From the NCBI GenBank assembly GCA_910588195.1, contig CAJUPN010000002.1, forward strand, positions 141,128-205,127: a stretch of DNA of 64,000 nt. The letters run 5' to 3'. The notes beneath the pieces were generated by a model that saw only the letters and a list, made by a program, of their open reading frames with translations, was not told the origin of the DNA and ran no database searches. The stretch is from an uncultured Bacilli bacterium (GTDB lineage: Bacteria > Bacillota_I > Bacilli_A > RF39 > UBA660). Made by a program: the position numbers and the translations under genes. This document shows positions 26,896 to 34,919 of the stretch, one piece after another. Within the stretch, counting starts at the first letter, position 1. Each line of letters begins with the position of its first letter.

Positions 26896-26904
26896 TGATA
26901 TAAT
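26896..26904 (+). promoter_or_regulatory. Extended -10 promoter element for alaS
   Basis: TGATATAAT lies 38 bp before the alaS start. No T-box leader is visible; the leader is too short for one. Confidence 0.5.
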
Positions 26905-26941
26905 AAATGCGACATTACTTTAATTAGAAAGGAAATTAATC

Positions 26942-28684
26942 ATGAATTTAAAAGATTTATTTATAAACTTTTTTGTGAGTAAAGATCACAAACAAATACC
27001 ATCATCACCAGTAGTACCAGAAAATGATCCATCTGTTTTATTTAATACTGCTGGTATGCAACCCCTTATACCTTATTTAATGGGGCAACCACATCCTTAT
27101 GGTAAAAGACTATGTGATTATCAAAAATGTATAAGAACTAATGACATTGATGAAGTTGGAGACACTTATCATCATACTTTTTTTGAAATGTTAGGAAACT
27201 GGAGCTTAGGAGACTATTTCAAAAAAGAAGCAATAAATTGGAGCTATGAATTTATAACAGAGCATTTAAATATTCCAGTAGAAAGACTTGCTGTTACTGT
27301 GTTCTCTGGAAATAAATTTATTCCTTTCGATGAAGAAGCTTACAACGTTTGGAAGTCTTTAGGAATAAAAGAAGAAAGAATTGCTAAACTTGATGATAAT
27401 TTTTGGATTGCTGGAGAAACTGGTCCATGTGGTGGAGACTCAGAGATGTTCTATTGGCGAAGCAACGATCCAGTACCAGAGAGTTTTGATCCAAGTGATG
27501 AAAGATGGGTTGAATTCTGGAATGACGTTTTTATGCAATATATCAAACATGAAGATGGAACAGTAGAGGAGATGCCTAAGAAGAACGTAGATACAGGTCT
27601 TGGAGTTGAAAGAACTGTTGCTATTCTTGAAGGCGTTAACGATAATTATGAATCATCTATTTGGAAAGACGTAATTGCTCTTATAAGTGATATAGCTGGA
27701 TTACCATATAAAGGAAATGAACGAAGCATGCGTATTATTGCTGATCACTTAAGAACAGCAGTATTTATTAGTGCTGATCCTGCAGGTATAAAACCTAGCA
27801 ATACTGATCAAGGATATATTTTAAGAAGATTAATTAGAAGAGCAATTAGACACGCTAAGAGTCTTGGAATCGATATAAATTCTGACTGGGATAGCCAAAT
27901 TGCTAAACTAATATTATCTAAGTATAATAAATATTATCAAGAATTAGTTACAAATGAAAATACTGTAATAGAAGTATTAGCAACAGAAAAAAATAAATTT
28001 AATAGAACCCTAGAAAAAGGCTTAAAAGAGTTTAAGAAAGTTACTGAAGGTAAAGACAATATTGATGGAACAACAGCTTTCCACTTATTTGATACATATG
28101 GTTTTCCTCTTGAATTAACTATTGAACTTGCTAACGAAATGGGATTATCAGTCGATGTAGAAGGTTACAAAGAAAAATTTAAAGCTCATCAAGAACTTTC
28201 ACGCGCTGGAAGCCAAGAAAAATTCAAAGGGGGATTAGCTGGTAATTCAGAAATAGAAACAAAATATCATACAGCAACCCACTTATTAAATGCTGCTTTA
28301 AAATTAGTTATTGGGCCAGAAGTGCACCAAAGAGGGTCAAATATTACTGTTGAAAGAATGCGCTTTGACTTTAACTGCGATCATAAACTAACTGATGAAG
28401 AAAAAGCAAAAGCTGAAAGATATGTTAATGAATGGATTCAAGCTGGTTTAGATGTCAGTGTAGAAGAAATGAATAAAGAAATGGCTGTTGCGTCTGGAGC
28501 AGAATGTATGTTTATAGAAAAATACCCTGACAAAGTCACAGTTTATACTATTGGAGATAACATCTCAAAAGAATTATGCGGTGGACCACATGTAAAAAAT
28601 ACAAGTGAACTTGGTCATTTTAAAATAATAAAAGAAGAAGCATCTTCAGCAGGAGTAAGAAGAATAAAAGCTATATTAGATTAA
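26942..28684 (+). CDS. alaS: Alanine-tRNA ligase, short form
   Basis: A 580-residue alanyl-tRNA synthetase. The class II catalytic domain is complete: FNTAGMQPLIPYLMGQPHP, THHTFFEMLGNWSLGDYF, GETGPCGGDSEMFYW and KKNVDTGLGVERT are visible. The editing domain has HTATHLL and CGGPHV, the zinc-binding motifs that clear Ser-tRNA(Ala) and Gly-tRNA(Ala). The first of these comes at about residue 444, compared with about 564 in E. coli as I recall, because the beta-barrel linker is missing, and the C-terminal C-Ala domain is also absent. Short forms of this kind exist in some Firmicutes. Whether a full-length copy is elsewhere in the genome is unknown. Confidence 0.9.
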   Translation: MNLKDLFINFFVSKDHKQIPSSPVVPENDPSVLFNTAGMQPLIPYLMGQPHPYGKRLCDYQKCIRTNDIDEVGDTYHHTFFEMLGNWSLGDYFKKEAINWSYEFITEHLNIPVERLAVTVFSGNKFIPFDEEAYNVWKSLGIKEERIAKLDDNFWIAGETGPCGGDSEMFYWRSNDPVPESFDPSDERWVEFWNDVFMQYIKHEDGTVEEMPKKNVDTGLGVERTVAILEGVNDNYESSIWKDVIALISDIAGLPYKGNERSMRIIADHLRTAVFISADPAGIKPSNTDQGYILRRLIRRAIRHAKSLGIDINSDWDSQIAKLILSKYNKYYQELVTNENTVIEVLATEKNKFNRTLEKGLKEFKKVTEGKDNIDGTTAFHLFDTYGFPLELTIELANEMGLSVDVEGYKEKFKAHQELSRAGSQEKFKGGLAGNSEIETKYHTATHLLNAALKLVIGPEVHQRGSNITVERMRFDFNCDHKLTDEEKAKAERYVNEWIQAGLDVSVEEMNKEMAVASGAECMFIEKYPDKVTVYTIGDNISKELCGGPHVKNTSELGHFKIIKEEASSAGVRRIKAILD

Positions 28685-28706
28685 AAGAAGATTTATCTTC
28701 TTTTTA
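28683..28706 (+). terminator. Terminator after alaS
   Basis: AAAAGAAGAT and ATCTTCTTTT form an inverted repeat next to the stop codon, followed by T residues. Confidence 0.8.
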
Positions 28707-28761
28707 TTTGACTAAATTAAATAAAAAAGGTAAAATAACCCTCTAGAAAGAGGAAAACTTT

Positions 28762-29580
28762 ATGGCAAAAAGTATTTCATATTATAAAAAGAGGCAAGAA
28801 TTATATAAAAACTTAGCAGAGTATATAAAACCTTTTTCCGACTATTTCACATTAAAAGAAAGATTAAGTGCTCGAGAAATGATATATGCAAAAGAGTTTC
28901 AAAAATTTAATACCATATTTTCTCACATATATAAAGTACTATTAGAGTATATGGATATATTAGAGCTTTTTACGGTCGAAGATATTTTTGCTTACAGTGT
29001 TTTCTTATTTCATATGGGCTATTTATCTTATGAAAAAGATTTAAAAACTGATTGTCATAATTTTGGTATCTATGAATTATCAATTTTATCGCCTCTAGCT
29101 TTAAATGCTCATGCATCTTGTCGTCACATTGCCTCTTTAACTTCTGATTTAGAGAATGCTCGTCATCATGAATCCTATATCTTAGCAGTTAATAGGAGAA
29201 AAGCTAGAGAAATAGCAGTTGACAATAAGAGTGTTGAATCAAATCATGGGATAACTGTTACAACTGATGAAAATTACACTTATCTTTTAGATCCAACAAA
29301 CAATGAAGTATACGGAATAGAAATAGATGGAGCTTATTATTCAAGTACACTTAATAGCATTAGGATCGAAAAATCAGAACTTATAAATATAAAAAACAAA
29401 ATATTTTATGAAATAAAATCCAACAAGCCTTTAAAAGATCCGAATGAATGTGAAGAAAACATTATAAAATCTTTATCATTTATTCAAAATAATTTGGATA
29501 TCTTAGAATCCCTTTATAGAGAAATAAATCCTGCATTAAGAGATGCAGAAGATATTTATCAAAAAATATTAAGAAGCTAA
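28762..29580 (+). CDS. Hypothetical protein, possible transglutaminase/protease-like fold
   Basis: A 272-residue soluble protein with no signal peptide. The N-terminal half is helical. The central stretch has ASCRHIASL, then about 45 residues later NHGITV and TYLLDPTNNEVYGI. The order Cys-Arg, His, Leu-Asp-Pro-Thr resembles the catalytic Cys, His and Asp of transglutaminase-like enzymes, so I suggest that fold with low confidence. A helical tail follows. It has its own terminator and no obvious operon partner. GAAAGAGG precedes the start. Confidence 0.6.
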   Translation: MAKSISYYKKRQELYKNLAEYIKPFSDYFTLKERLSAREMIYAKEFQKFNTIFSHIYKVLLEYMDILELFTVEDIFAYSVFLFHMGYLSYEKDLKTDCHNFGIYELSILSPLALNAHASCRHIASLTSDLENARHHESYILAVNRRKAREIAVDNKSVESNHGITVTTDENYTYLLDPTNNEVYGIEIDGAYYSSTLNSIRIEKSELINIKNKIFYEIKSNKPLKDPNECEENIIKSLSFIQNNLDILESLYREINPALRDAEDIYQKILRS

Positions 29581-29603
29581 GAGTTATTTAACTCTTTTTT
29601 CTT
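29579..29603 (+). terminator. Terminator after the transglutaminase-like gene
   Basis: AAGAGTT pairs with AACTCTT across a 4-nt loop, followed by six T residues. Confidence 0.8.
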
Positions 29604-29614
29604 TTCTAGAAAAA

Positions 29615-29623
29615 TGCTATAAT
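29615..29623 (+). promoter_or_regulatory. Extended -10 promoter element for the nucleoside phosphorylase
   Basis: TGCTATAAT lies 25 bp before the start codon. Confidence 0.5.
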
Positions 29624-29647
29624 ATTTATAATAAGGAAGGTAATAAT

Positions 29648-30874
29648 ATGAACACGTTAAGTATAATTACTAAAAAGAAAAATGGTGGCTCACTTTCTTA
29701 CGATGAGTTAAAACATATCTTTAATGGTTACTTAAATAATGAAGTCCCTGATTATCAAATGAGTGCTTTATTAATGGCCATTACCATAAAAGGCATGAGT
29801 ATATCTGAAACTCTATCTTTAACAGATATTTTCATCAGAAGTGGTAAAGCATATGATTTAGCTGGAGCTATCAAATATACAGTTGATAAACATTCTACAG
29901 GTGGAGTAGGAGACTCAACAACTTTAATCGTTGGACCAATGTGTGCAGCTTTAGGTTTACATCTAGCAAAAATGAGTGGAAGAGGACTTGGATTAACAGG
30001 TGGAACAATTGATAAAGTTGAATCTATCCCTGGTTTTAACGTTAATTTAAGTGAAGAAGATTTTTACACTCAAGTAGAAGAATTAGGATTCGCTTTATCA
30101 AGTCAAACCAATGATTTAGTTCCTCTTGATAAAATGATTTATGCCTTACGAGATGTAACAGGGACAACTGAGTCTATTCCTTTAATCGCTTCTTCTATTA
30201 TGTCAAAAAAAATAGCTGCAGGAGCTGATAACATCTTAATAGATATTAAAGTCGGAACTGGTGCACTTATAAAAACTATGGATGACGCTAAAACATTGAG
30301 TGAATATCTAATCGAAATAGGAGATGCGTATAATAAAAACGTCCGAACAATTATAAGTGATATGAATACACCACTTTCTTATGCAATTGGTAATTCCCTT
30401 GAAGTGTGCGAAGCAATAAATGTTCTCCATGGTAAAAAATGCCCTCTATACAATGCTTGTATTGAAATTGTAGCCAACCTTTTGTCAATGGCTAAAGACA
30501 TTGATTTAAGTGAAGCAGAAGTCCGTGCAGAACAAGTATTAAAAAATGGAGATGCCCTAAAAAAATTCTATGAATTTGTTTCACGACAAGGAGGAAAACT
30601 AAAAGAGGTTGTTGTCGCTCCTCATGTTATTCCTGTAAAATCTAAACAAGACGGTGTTATTACAAAAATAGATGCTCATGGAGCTGCTAAATTAGCTGCT
30701 AAACTAGGAGCATCAAAAATGTCTTTAGATGACAAAATAGACTATACAGTTGGACTAATTTTAAACTATAAAGTTGGCGACAAAGTAAAAAAAGATGATA
30801 CACTACTAAATATTTACACAAATAAATATGTTAAATTTAATGAAGCAGATTTCGACTTTATTGAAGTAGAATAA
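29648..30874 (+). CDS. pdp: Pyrimidine-nucleoside phosphorylase / thymidine phosphorylase
   Basis: The enzyme splits uridine, thymidine or deoxyuridine with phosphate to release the base and a (deoxy)ribose 1-phosphate, for nucleoside salvage. Visible motifs are DKHSTGGVGDSTTLIVGP (phosphate site), MSGRGLGLTGGTIDK (the family signature) and the base-binding SIMSKKIAAGADNILIDIK region (given in part). Length 408 is slightly below the usual 430-440. The C-terminal domain GVITKIDAHGAAKLAAKLGA is present. Whether uridine or thymidine is preferred (pdp or deoA) cannot be settled. HerA follows 33 bp later with its own -10 element. Confidence 0.92.
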   Translation: MNTLSIITKKKNGGSLSYDELKHIFNGYLNNEVPDYQMSALLMAITIKGMSISETLSLTDIFIRSGKAYDLAGAIKYTVDKHSTGGVGDSTTLIVGPMCAALGLHLAKMSGRGLGLTGGTIDKVESIPGFNVNLSEEDFYTQVEELGFALSSQTNDLVPLDKMIYALRDVTGTTESIPLIASSIMSKKIAAGADNILIDIKVGTGALIKTMDDAKTLSEYLIEIGDAYNKNVRTIISDMNTPLSYAIGNSLEVCEAINVLHGKKCPLYNACIEIVANLLSMAKDIDLSEAEVRAEQVLKNGDALKKFYEFVSRQGGKLKEVVVAPHVIPVKSKQDGVITKIDAHGAAKLAAKLGASKMSLDDKIDYTVGLILNYKVGDKVKKDDTLLNIYTNKYVKFNEADFDFIEVE

Positions 30875-30891
30875 AAAGATATGATATAATT

Positions 30892-30900
30892 ATTAAAGAA
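30892..30900 (+). promoter_or_regulatory. Extended -10 promoter element for herA-like gene
   Basis: TGATATAAT lies 17 bp before the ATG at 30917. Confidence 0.45.
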
Positions 30901-30916
30901 TAAGAGGTTGGTTAAT

Positions 30917-32671
30917 ATGTTTGGTAAAATTAAATACATTGACGATATAACAGCAGTTGTTGAAATTCATAAAGAAAATATGGTAGTACCTAATTTAATG
31001 AACTTACACGTTATATTTGAAACAAAAGAACAAAAATTATTGGGTGAAGTAAAAAAAGCGGACGAAGATACTGTTCATATTGATTTAATGGGACAATTTG
31101 TTGGTGAACGATTTATTGCAGGTACTATAAAAAAACCAACATTGGATAGTAACATTAGAATAATAAATGATGATGAATTAAATATTATTTTAGGGTCTAA
31201 TAAGCAAGGAAATTTATATTTAGGTAAATCAGCTATTTATAACGGTAAAGATGTTTTTGTAGATATTAATGACATGTTTTCTAACCATTTATCAATTTTT
31301 GGTAATACAGGATCAGGTAAATCTTGTTCTGTAGCTAGAATAGTTCAAAACGTCTTCTTAAACAAAAACTTCTTATCGTTTAATGCGAATCTATTTATTT
31401 TTGATGCTTACGGCGAATATAAAACTGCCTTTAAAGTATTAAATCAGTTTAATCCTAATTATCAATATAAATTTATAACAAGTAATCCAACAGATGATAC
31501 CGATGTTTTATTAAAAATACCAGTTTTCCTATTAACAATTGATGACATATGTCTTCTTTTACAAGCAGATAACCATCATCAATATACAATAATAGAAAGA
31601 ATGCTAAAATTAGCTAAGCTTTTTTCAAGAGATGATGAAACAACTAAAAGATTAAAAAATCATTTAATTGCTAAAGCAATTATGACAGTTCTTTTCTCTA
31701 ATCAAAATGCTTCTGCTAAGAAAAATGATATTTTTACAATTATTGCCGATTGTTCTACACCAGAATTTAATGTTAATACAGATATTCAAGGAATAGGTTA
31801 CACAAGGAAATTCTCTGAATGCTTTGGTATCGATAGAAATGGTGAATTCGGCGAATCAGTTTTAATTAACGAATACTTACTTAAATTTATTAATGATGAA
31901 TTAGAAGCAACTATTGAAGCTCCTAAAGATGCATATTATACTCTTGATGACTTAGAAAAAGCCATGAGTTTCACACTTATTGGCGATGGATTCTTAAATA
32001 ATAGAATCATGCAAGACAATGCCGTAATAATGCAAGTTAGACTACATAGCTTAAATAATTCAGCTAACCGTAAATATTTCGACGTACCAAACTACATAAC
32101 TTTAGAAAATTATATTTCAAGTTTAATAGTATTTAATAATAAGAGAAGTCAAATAGTTAATATTAACCTAGAAGATGTAGACGACAATCTAGCTAAAACA
32201 ATGGTTAAGATATTCTGTAAGATGATTTTTGACTTCTCAAAGAGTAGAAAAGAAAGAGCAGCTATTCCTTTCCATCTATTCATAGAAGAAGCACACAGAT
32301 ATGTTGTATCTGATAATGATCACTTCTTACTTGGATACAATATATTTGAAAGAATCGCTAAAGAAGGTCGTAAATATGGTGTTATGCTAGACCTTGTAAG
32401 TCAAAGACCAGTTGAAATATCTGAAACAGTTATTGCTCAGATGTCAAACTTCTGTATTTTAAAAATGACACATCCTAGAGACTTAGAGTATATTAACAAA
32501 ATGCTTCCTAATATATCTGGTGACATCATCGAAAAACTTACAAGCTTACAAAGTGGTACAATGGTGGCCTTTGGTAACGCATTTAAAATACCAGTAATAG
32601 TAAAAATGGACATGCCAAATCCTGCACCATACTCATCAAACTGTAATGTTGTAGAAAGATGGAAAGCCTAA
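30917..32671 (+). CDS. HerA-like DNA-translocating ATPase
   Basis: A 584-residue member of the HerA/FtsK superfamily. The N-terminal about 110 residues form a beta-rich HAS-barrel type domain. The motor domain has Walker A FGNTGSGKSCSVARI, Walker B FHLFIEEAHRYV, and the downstream LDLVSQRPVEISETVIAQMS motif with the conserved Gln-Arg-Pro. HerA hexamers pump DNA and usually act with the nuclease NurA in end resection, or with SIR2-like or other effectors in phage defence. No NurA is encoded nearby. ATG 30917 follows AGAGGTTGG. The downstream unknown gene has a separate promoter. Confidence 0.85.
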   Translation: MFGKIKYIDDITAVVEIHKENMVVPNLMNLHVIFETKEQKLLGEVKKADEDTVHIDLMGQFVGERFIAGTIKKPTLDSNIRIINDDELNIILGSNKQGNLYLGKSAIYNGKDVFVDINDMFSNHLSIFGNTGSGKSCSVARIVQNVFLNKNFLSFNANLFIFDAYGEYKTAFKVLNQFNPNYQYKFITSNPTDDTDVLLKIPVFLLTIDDICLLLQADNHHQYTIIERMLKLAKLFSRDDETTKRLKNHLIAKAIMTVLFSNQNASAKKNDIFTIIADCSTPEFNVNTDIQGIGYTRKFSECFGIDRNGEFGESVLINEYLLKFINDELEATIEAPKDAYYTLDDLEKAMSFTLIGDGFLNNRIMQDNAVIMQVRLHSLNNSANRKYFDVPNYITLENYISSLIVFNNKRSQIVNINLEDVDDNLAKTMVKIFCKMIFDFSKSRKERAAIPFHLFIEEAHRYVVSDNDHFLLGYNIFERIAKEGRKYGVMLDLVSQRPVEISETVIAQMSNFCILKMTHPRDLEYINKMLPNISGDIIEKLTSLQSGTMVAFGNAFKIPVIVKMDMPNPAPYSSNCNVVERWKA

Positions 32672-32678
32672 TTTAATC

Positions 32679-32711
32679 AAAAACATTTCTAATTTTAGGA
32701 ATGTTTTTTTA
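32679..32711 (+). terminator. Terminator after herA-like gene
   Basis: AAAAACATTTC pairs with GGAATGTTTTT around an AT-rich loop, with T residues following. Confidence 0.75.
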
Positions 32712-32742
32712 CAAAAAAAGAACTTTAAGAATATAAAATATA

Positions 32743-32751
32743 TGATATAAT
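32743..32751 (+). promoter_or_regulatory. Extended -10 promoter element
   Basis: TGATATAAT lies 23 bp before the start of the 289-residue unknown gene, with TTTAAG upstream as a weak -35. Confidence 0.5.
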
Positions 32752-32774
32752 ATTAGTTCAGACGGAGGAATAAA

Positions 32775-33644
32775 ATGGACACAGAAAGATTAGCAAAAAT
32801 AATAAAAAGAGTAGAAAATTATATTATAAAAGAGAAAAAAGATAGTTTTAAGAGTTATCTTATAACTAAATTAGCTGAAGACGATGAGCTTATACAAACT
32901 TTTGATATTGCATCATTACACATAAGAGAATCAGTTGTAAACTCTATAGAATACGCAGGAGAACATTTAAAAAGAGCTATGCTTTATATGAGAAAGCCAT
33001 ATATTGCAGAAATAGCCTATGTAGTAGGAAGATATTCTATAAATGGTGTTGAGTTTTTAGATTATTTAAGTAAAAATTTAGAATTAAGTGAGACTGAAGC
33101 AGCAGATTTAAATAATTTTAAAACTCATATTGATAAAACAAACAAATTAATTGAATCAGGTTATAGTGAATTAACAGCCTCAGAAATTGCAGAATCAACT
33201 CTCCAATTTTTAAAAATAGATGAAGAAACAGAAGTGCCAATGATAGGAAAAGATAATCATTCATATGGTTGTACACAAAACGGAGAAATGATAATATTCC
33301 ATCAAATAAAAAATGAAACCACTGGAAAAACATTTTTTGTCACTTTCGTTATAAAAGACAATGATTATTTAAGATATATAGGAGAAACCACTAAGGATCT
33401 TGTATATGTTACAAATAAAAAAGGAACATTTAGTGAATTCCAAACAAAGAGATTTAACATTAGTTCAAGAGAGAACGGAGAATCTCTAAACGAATTAAAC
33501 GAAGATGTTAAATCACTAACTATTAGCAACGATTTATTAATCTCAATTTATGAGGAAATTAAGGAATTAGAACAATTTGATGGTAAATCTGTTCTAGCTG
33601 AAGAAATATATAATAAAAAAGCGAAAAAATATAATTTGAAATAA
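32775..33644 (+). CDS. Hypothetical protein
   Basis: A 289-residue soluble protein, acidic and helical in its first 150 residues, followed by a beta-rich portion (SYGCTQNGEMIIFHQIK, TGKTFFVTFVIKDNDYLRYI) and a helical tail rich in Glu and Lys. No signal peptide, membrane helix or catalytic motif was recognised. The start has a strong GACGGAGGA ribosome binding site. It follows the HerA-like gene but has its own promoter. It might be a partner of HerA or an independent housekeeping protein; nothing in the sequence decides this. Confidence 0.65.
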   Translation: MDTERLAKIIKRVENYIIKEKKDSFKSYLITKLAEDDELIQTFDIASLHIRESVVNSIEYAGEHLKRAMLYMRKPYIAEIAYVVGRYSINGVEFLDYLSKNLELSETEAADLNNFKTHIDKTNKLIESGYSELTASEIAESTLQFLKIDEETEVPMIGKDNHSYGCTQNGEMIIFHQIKNETTGKTFFVTFVIKDNDYLRYIGETTKDLVYVTNKKGTFSEFQTKRFNISSRENGESLNELNEDVKSLTISNDLLISIYEEIKELEQFDGKSVLAEEIYNKKAKKYNLK

Positions 33645-33671
33645 ATATTTTGTCAAAAAAAGGAATATCTA

Positions 33672-33701
33672 TTTACTTATATAGAGTTAATATGATATAG
33701 T
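33672..33701 (+). promoter_or_regulatory. Promoter of the 6S-like RNA
   Basis: TTTACT and TATAGT separated by 18 bp. The expected transcription start, about 33708, falls right at the 5' arm of the closing stem of the RNA. Confidence 0.55.
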
Positions 33702-33707
33702 TAAATT

Positions 33708-33872
33708 ACCTAAGAGAGGTTCAAACTTATAAAACCGACTATTGGTGATACTTGGGAATCTAATTGATTTGTGGTGTTGAAGACCTTGTCATTGACTAGG
33801 GATCCTAAAACAGATCATGTGATGCCCACCTCGTGCGAGCGGGCTTTTATCACGCGAACTTCTCTTAGGCTT
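33708..33872 (+). ncRNA. ssrS: Probable 6S RNA
   Basis: The 327-bp gap between genes holds a structured RNA of about 165 nt. Its ends pair: CCTAAGAGAGGTTC (33709-33722) with GAACTTCTCTTAGG (33856-33869), 13 Watson-Crick pairs and one G-T. A strong internal arm is formed by GTGAT/ATCAC enclosing GCCC/GGGC and CTCG/CGAG. In between lie largely unpaired segments. A long closing stem, central bubble and terminal arm is the architecture of 6S RNA, which mimics an open promoter and sequesters sigma-A RNA polymerase. As I recall, in B. subtilis a 6S gene lies near the yrvM(tcdA)-rarA region; here those genes are about 6 kb downstream. The family identity is inferred from form and context, not from a model match. 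Confidence 0.6.
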
Positions 33873-33884
33873 TTTATTTAGTCT

Positions 33885-33909
33885 AAAAAGCAAGATTTCT
33901 TGCTTTTTT
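33885..33909 (+). terminator. Terminator after the 6S-like RNA
   Basis: AAAAAGCAAG pairs with CTTGCTTTTT over ATTT, followed by more T. Confidence 0.85.
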
Positions 33910-33971
33910 ATTTGCTATATTTTCTTAATTATGTTAATATAAAAAACGTCCAAAAAGGGGGAGTTTTTATA

Positions 33972-34913
33972 ATGACTAAAAATATAAGTGAAATTAAAGA
34001 GTATTATATGAAAGTAAGGGAATATCTAGATACCTTAATTATTGGAGAGGAACATGCAAAAACTGTAATTACCTTAGCATTATTATCAACTAAGAATTGT
34101 CGTATGTTAATATCTGGTAAACCAGGAACTGGTAAGACGACTTTATCAGACAGTATAGCAAAAAACTTCAAATCAAAAAAGATATTTATGACATCTGATT
34201 TACTACCAATAGATATCTTAAACACTATAAAAAATGGTGAAGAACCAGACATATTACAATTTGAAGAACTAAATCGTACATCAGATAAATCCCAAGCTTC
34301 ATTAATTGAAATACTAGGAAGTAACGAAATAACTATAGATGGTGTAGGAACAAAATTCAAAGAATTTTATGTAATGGCTACTCAAAATGATACAGAAGTT
34401 TCAGGAATATTCAATACACCGCAAGCAGTATATGACCGTTTTGATGTCAATTTAAGATTCGGTAATATAACTGATGCTGAACTAGAACAAATTTTATTCG
34501 AATTTCACCGTAATGTTACAGAAGCTAAATTTGATTTAAAACATATGTGTGATATAACTTCTAAAGTAATAGATGAATACGAATATAGTAAAGAAGATCG
34601 AAATGTCTTAGTGCAAGCGTATAAAATAATAAGAACCGCTAAATATAAAGATGAAGAATTATTTGCTAGTTCAAATATAAGAGGTTTCCAAATCTCAAAT
34701 AGAATTGCTGCACTTAACGCTATAGTTCAAAATCGAGTATCAAAAAACACATCATGGATTCTTCCAAGTGATTTAGGAGATTATATAAGTAATATTTTCT
34801 TACATAGAATTAATCAAGCAGTCTTAAAAATGCATTCACCAGAAGCCCAAAGAGAAATGGATAAAATATCAGATGATATTTTATCTCTAAGAAGAGAGAA
34901 AAATCAAAGGTAA
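33972..34913 (+). CDS. MoxR-type AAA+ ATPase
   Basis: A 313-residue protein of the MoxR family, AAA+ chaperones that usually help assemble or activate membrane or secreted protein complexes together with cognate partners. Walker A is SGKPGTGKTT; Walker B is the MoxR-type LQFEELNR; sensor 1 is VMATQND; and the C-terminal lid region has IRGFQISNR. The start at ATG 33972 follows AAGGGGGAG; an upstream ATG at 33900 lies inside the preceding terminator. The next gene begins 6 bp after its stop, and the lipoprotein gene after that overlaps, so MoxR, the 953-residue membrane protein and the lipoprotein form one operon. Confidence 0.88.
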   Translation: MTKNISEIKEYYMKVREYLDTLIIGEEHAKTVITLALLSTKNCRMLISGKPGTGKTTLSDSIAKNFKSKKIFMTSDLLPIDILNTIKNGEEPDILQFEELNRTSDKSQASLIEILGSNEITIDGVGTKFKEFYVMATQNDTEVSGIFNTPQAVYDRFDVNLRFGNITDAELEQILFEFHRNVTEAKFDLKHMCDITSKVIDEYEYSKEDRNVLVQAYKIIRTAKYKDEELFASSNIRGFQISNRIAALNAIVQNRVSKNTSWILPSDLGDYISNIFLHRINQAVLKMHSPEAQREMDKISDDILSLRREKNQR

Positions 34914-34919
34914 TTCATT

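Noticed and set aside
26885..26941. T-box riboswitch in front of alaS
   Set aside because: The leader is under 60 bp and has no specifier stem or T-box sequence.
33708..33872. SRP RNA, tmRNA or RNase P RNA as identity of the structured RNA
   Set aside because: It lacks the conserved SRP tetraloop region, any tRNA-like ends or tag frame, and is much too short for tmRNA or RNase P RNA.
34004..34360. 118-codon minus-strand frame within the MoxR gene
   Set aside because: Covers Walker A and B motifs of the + strand gene and has no start signal.
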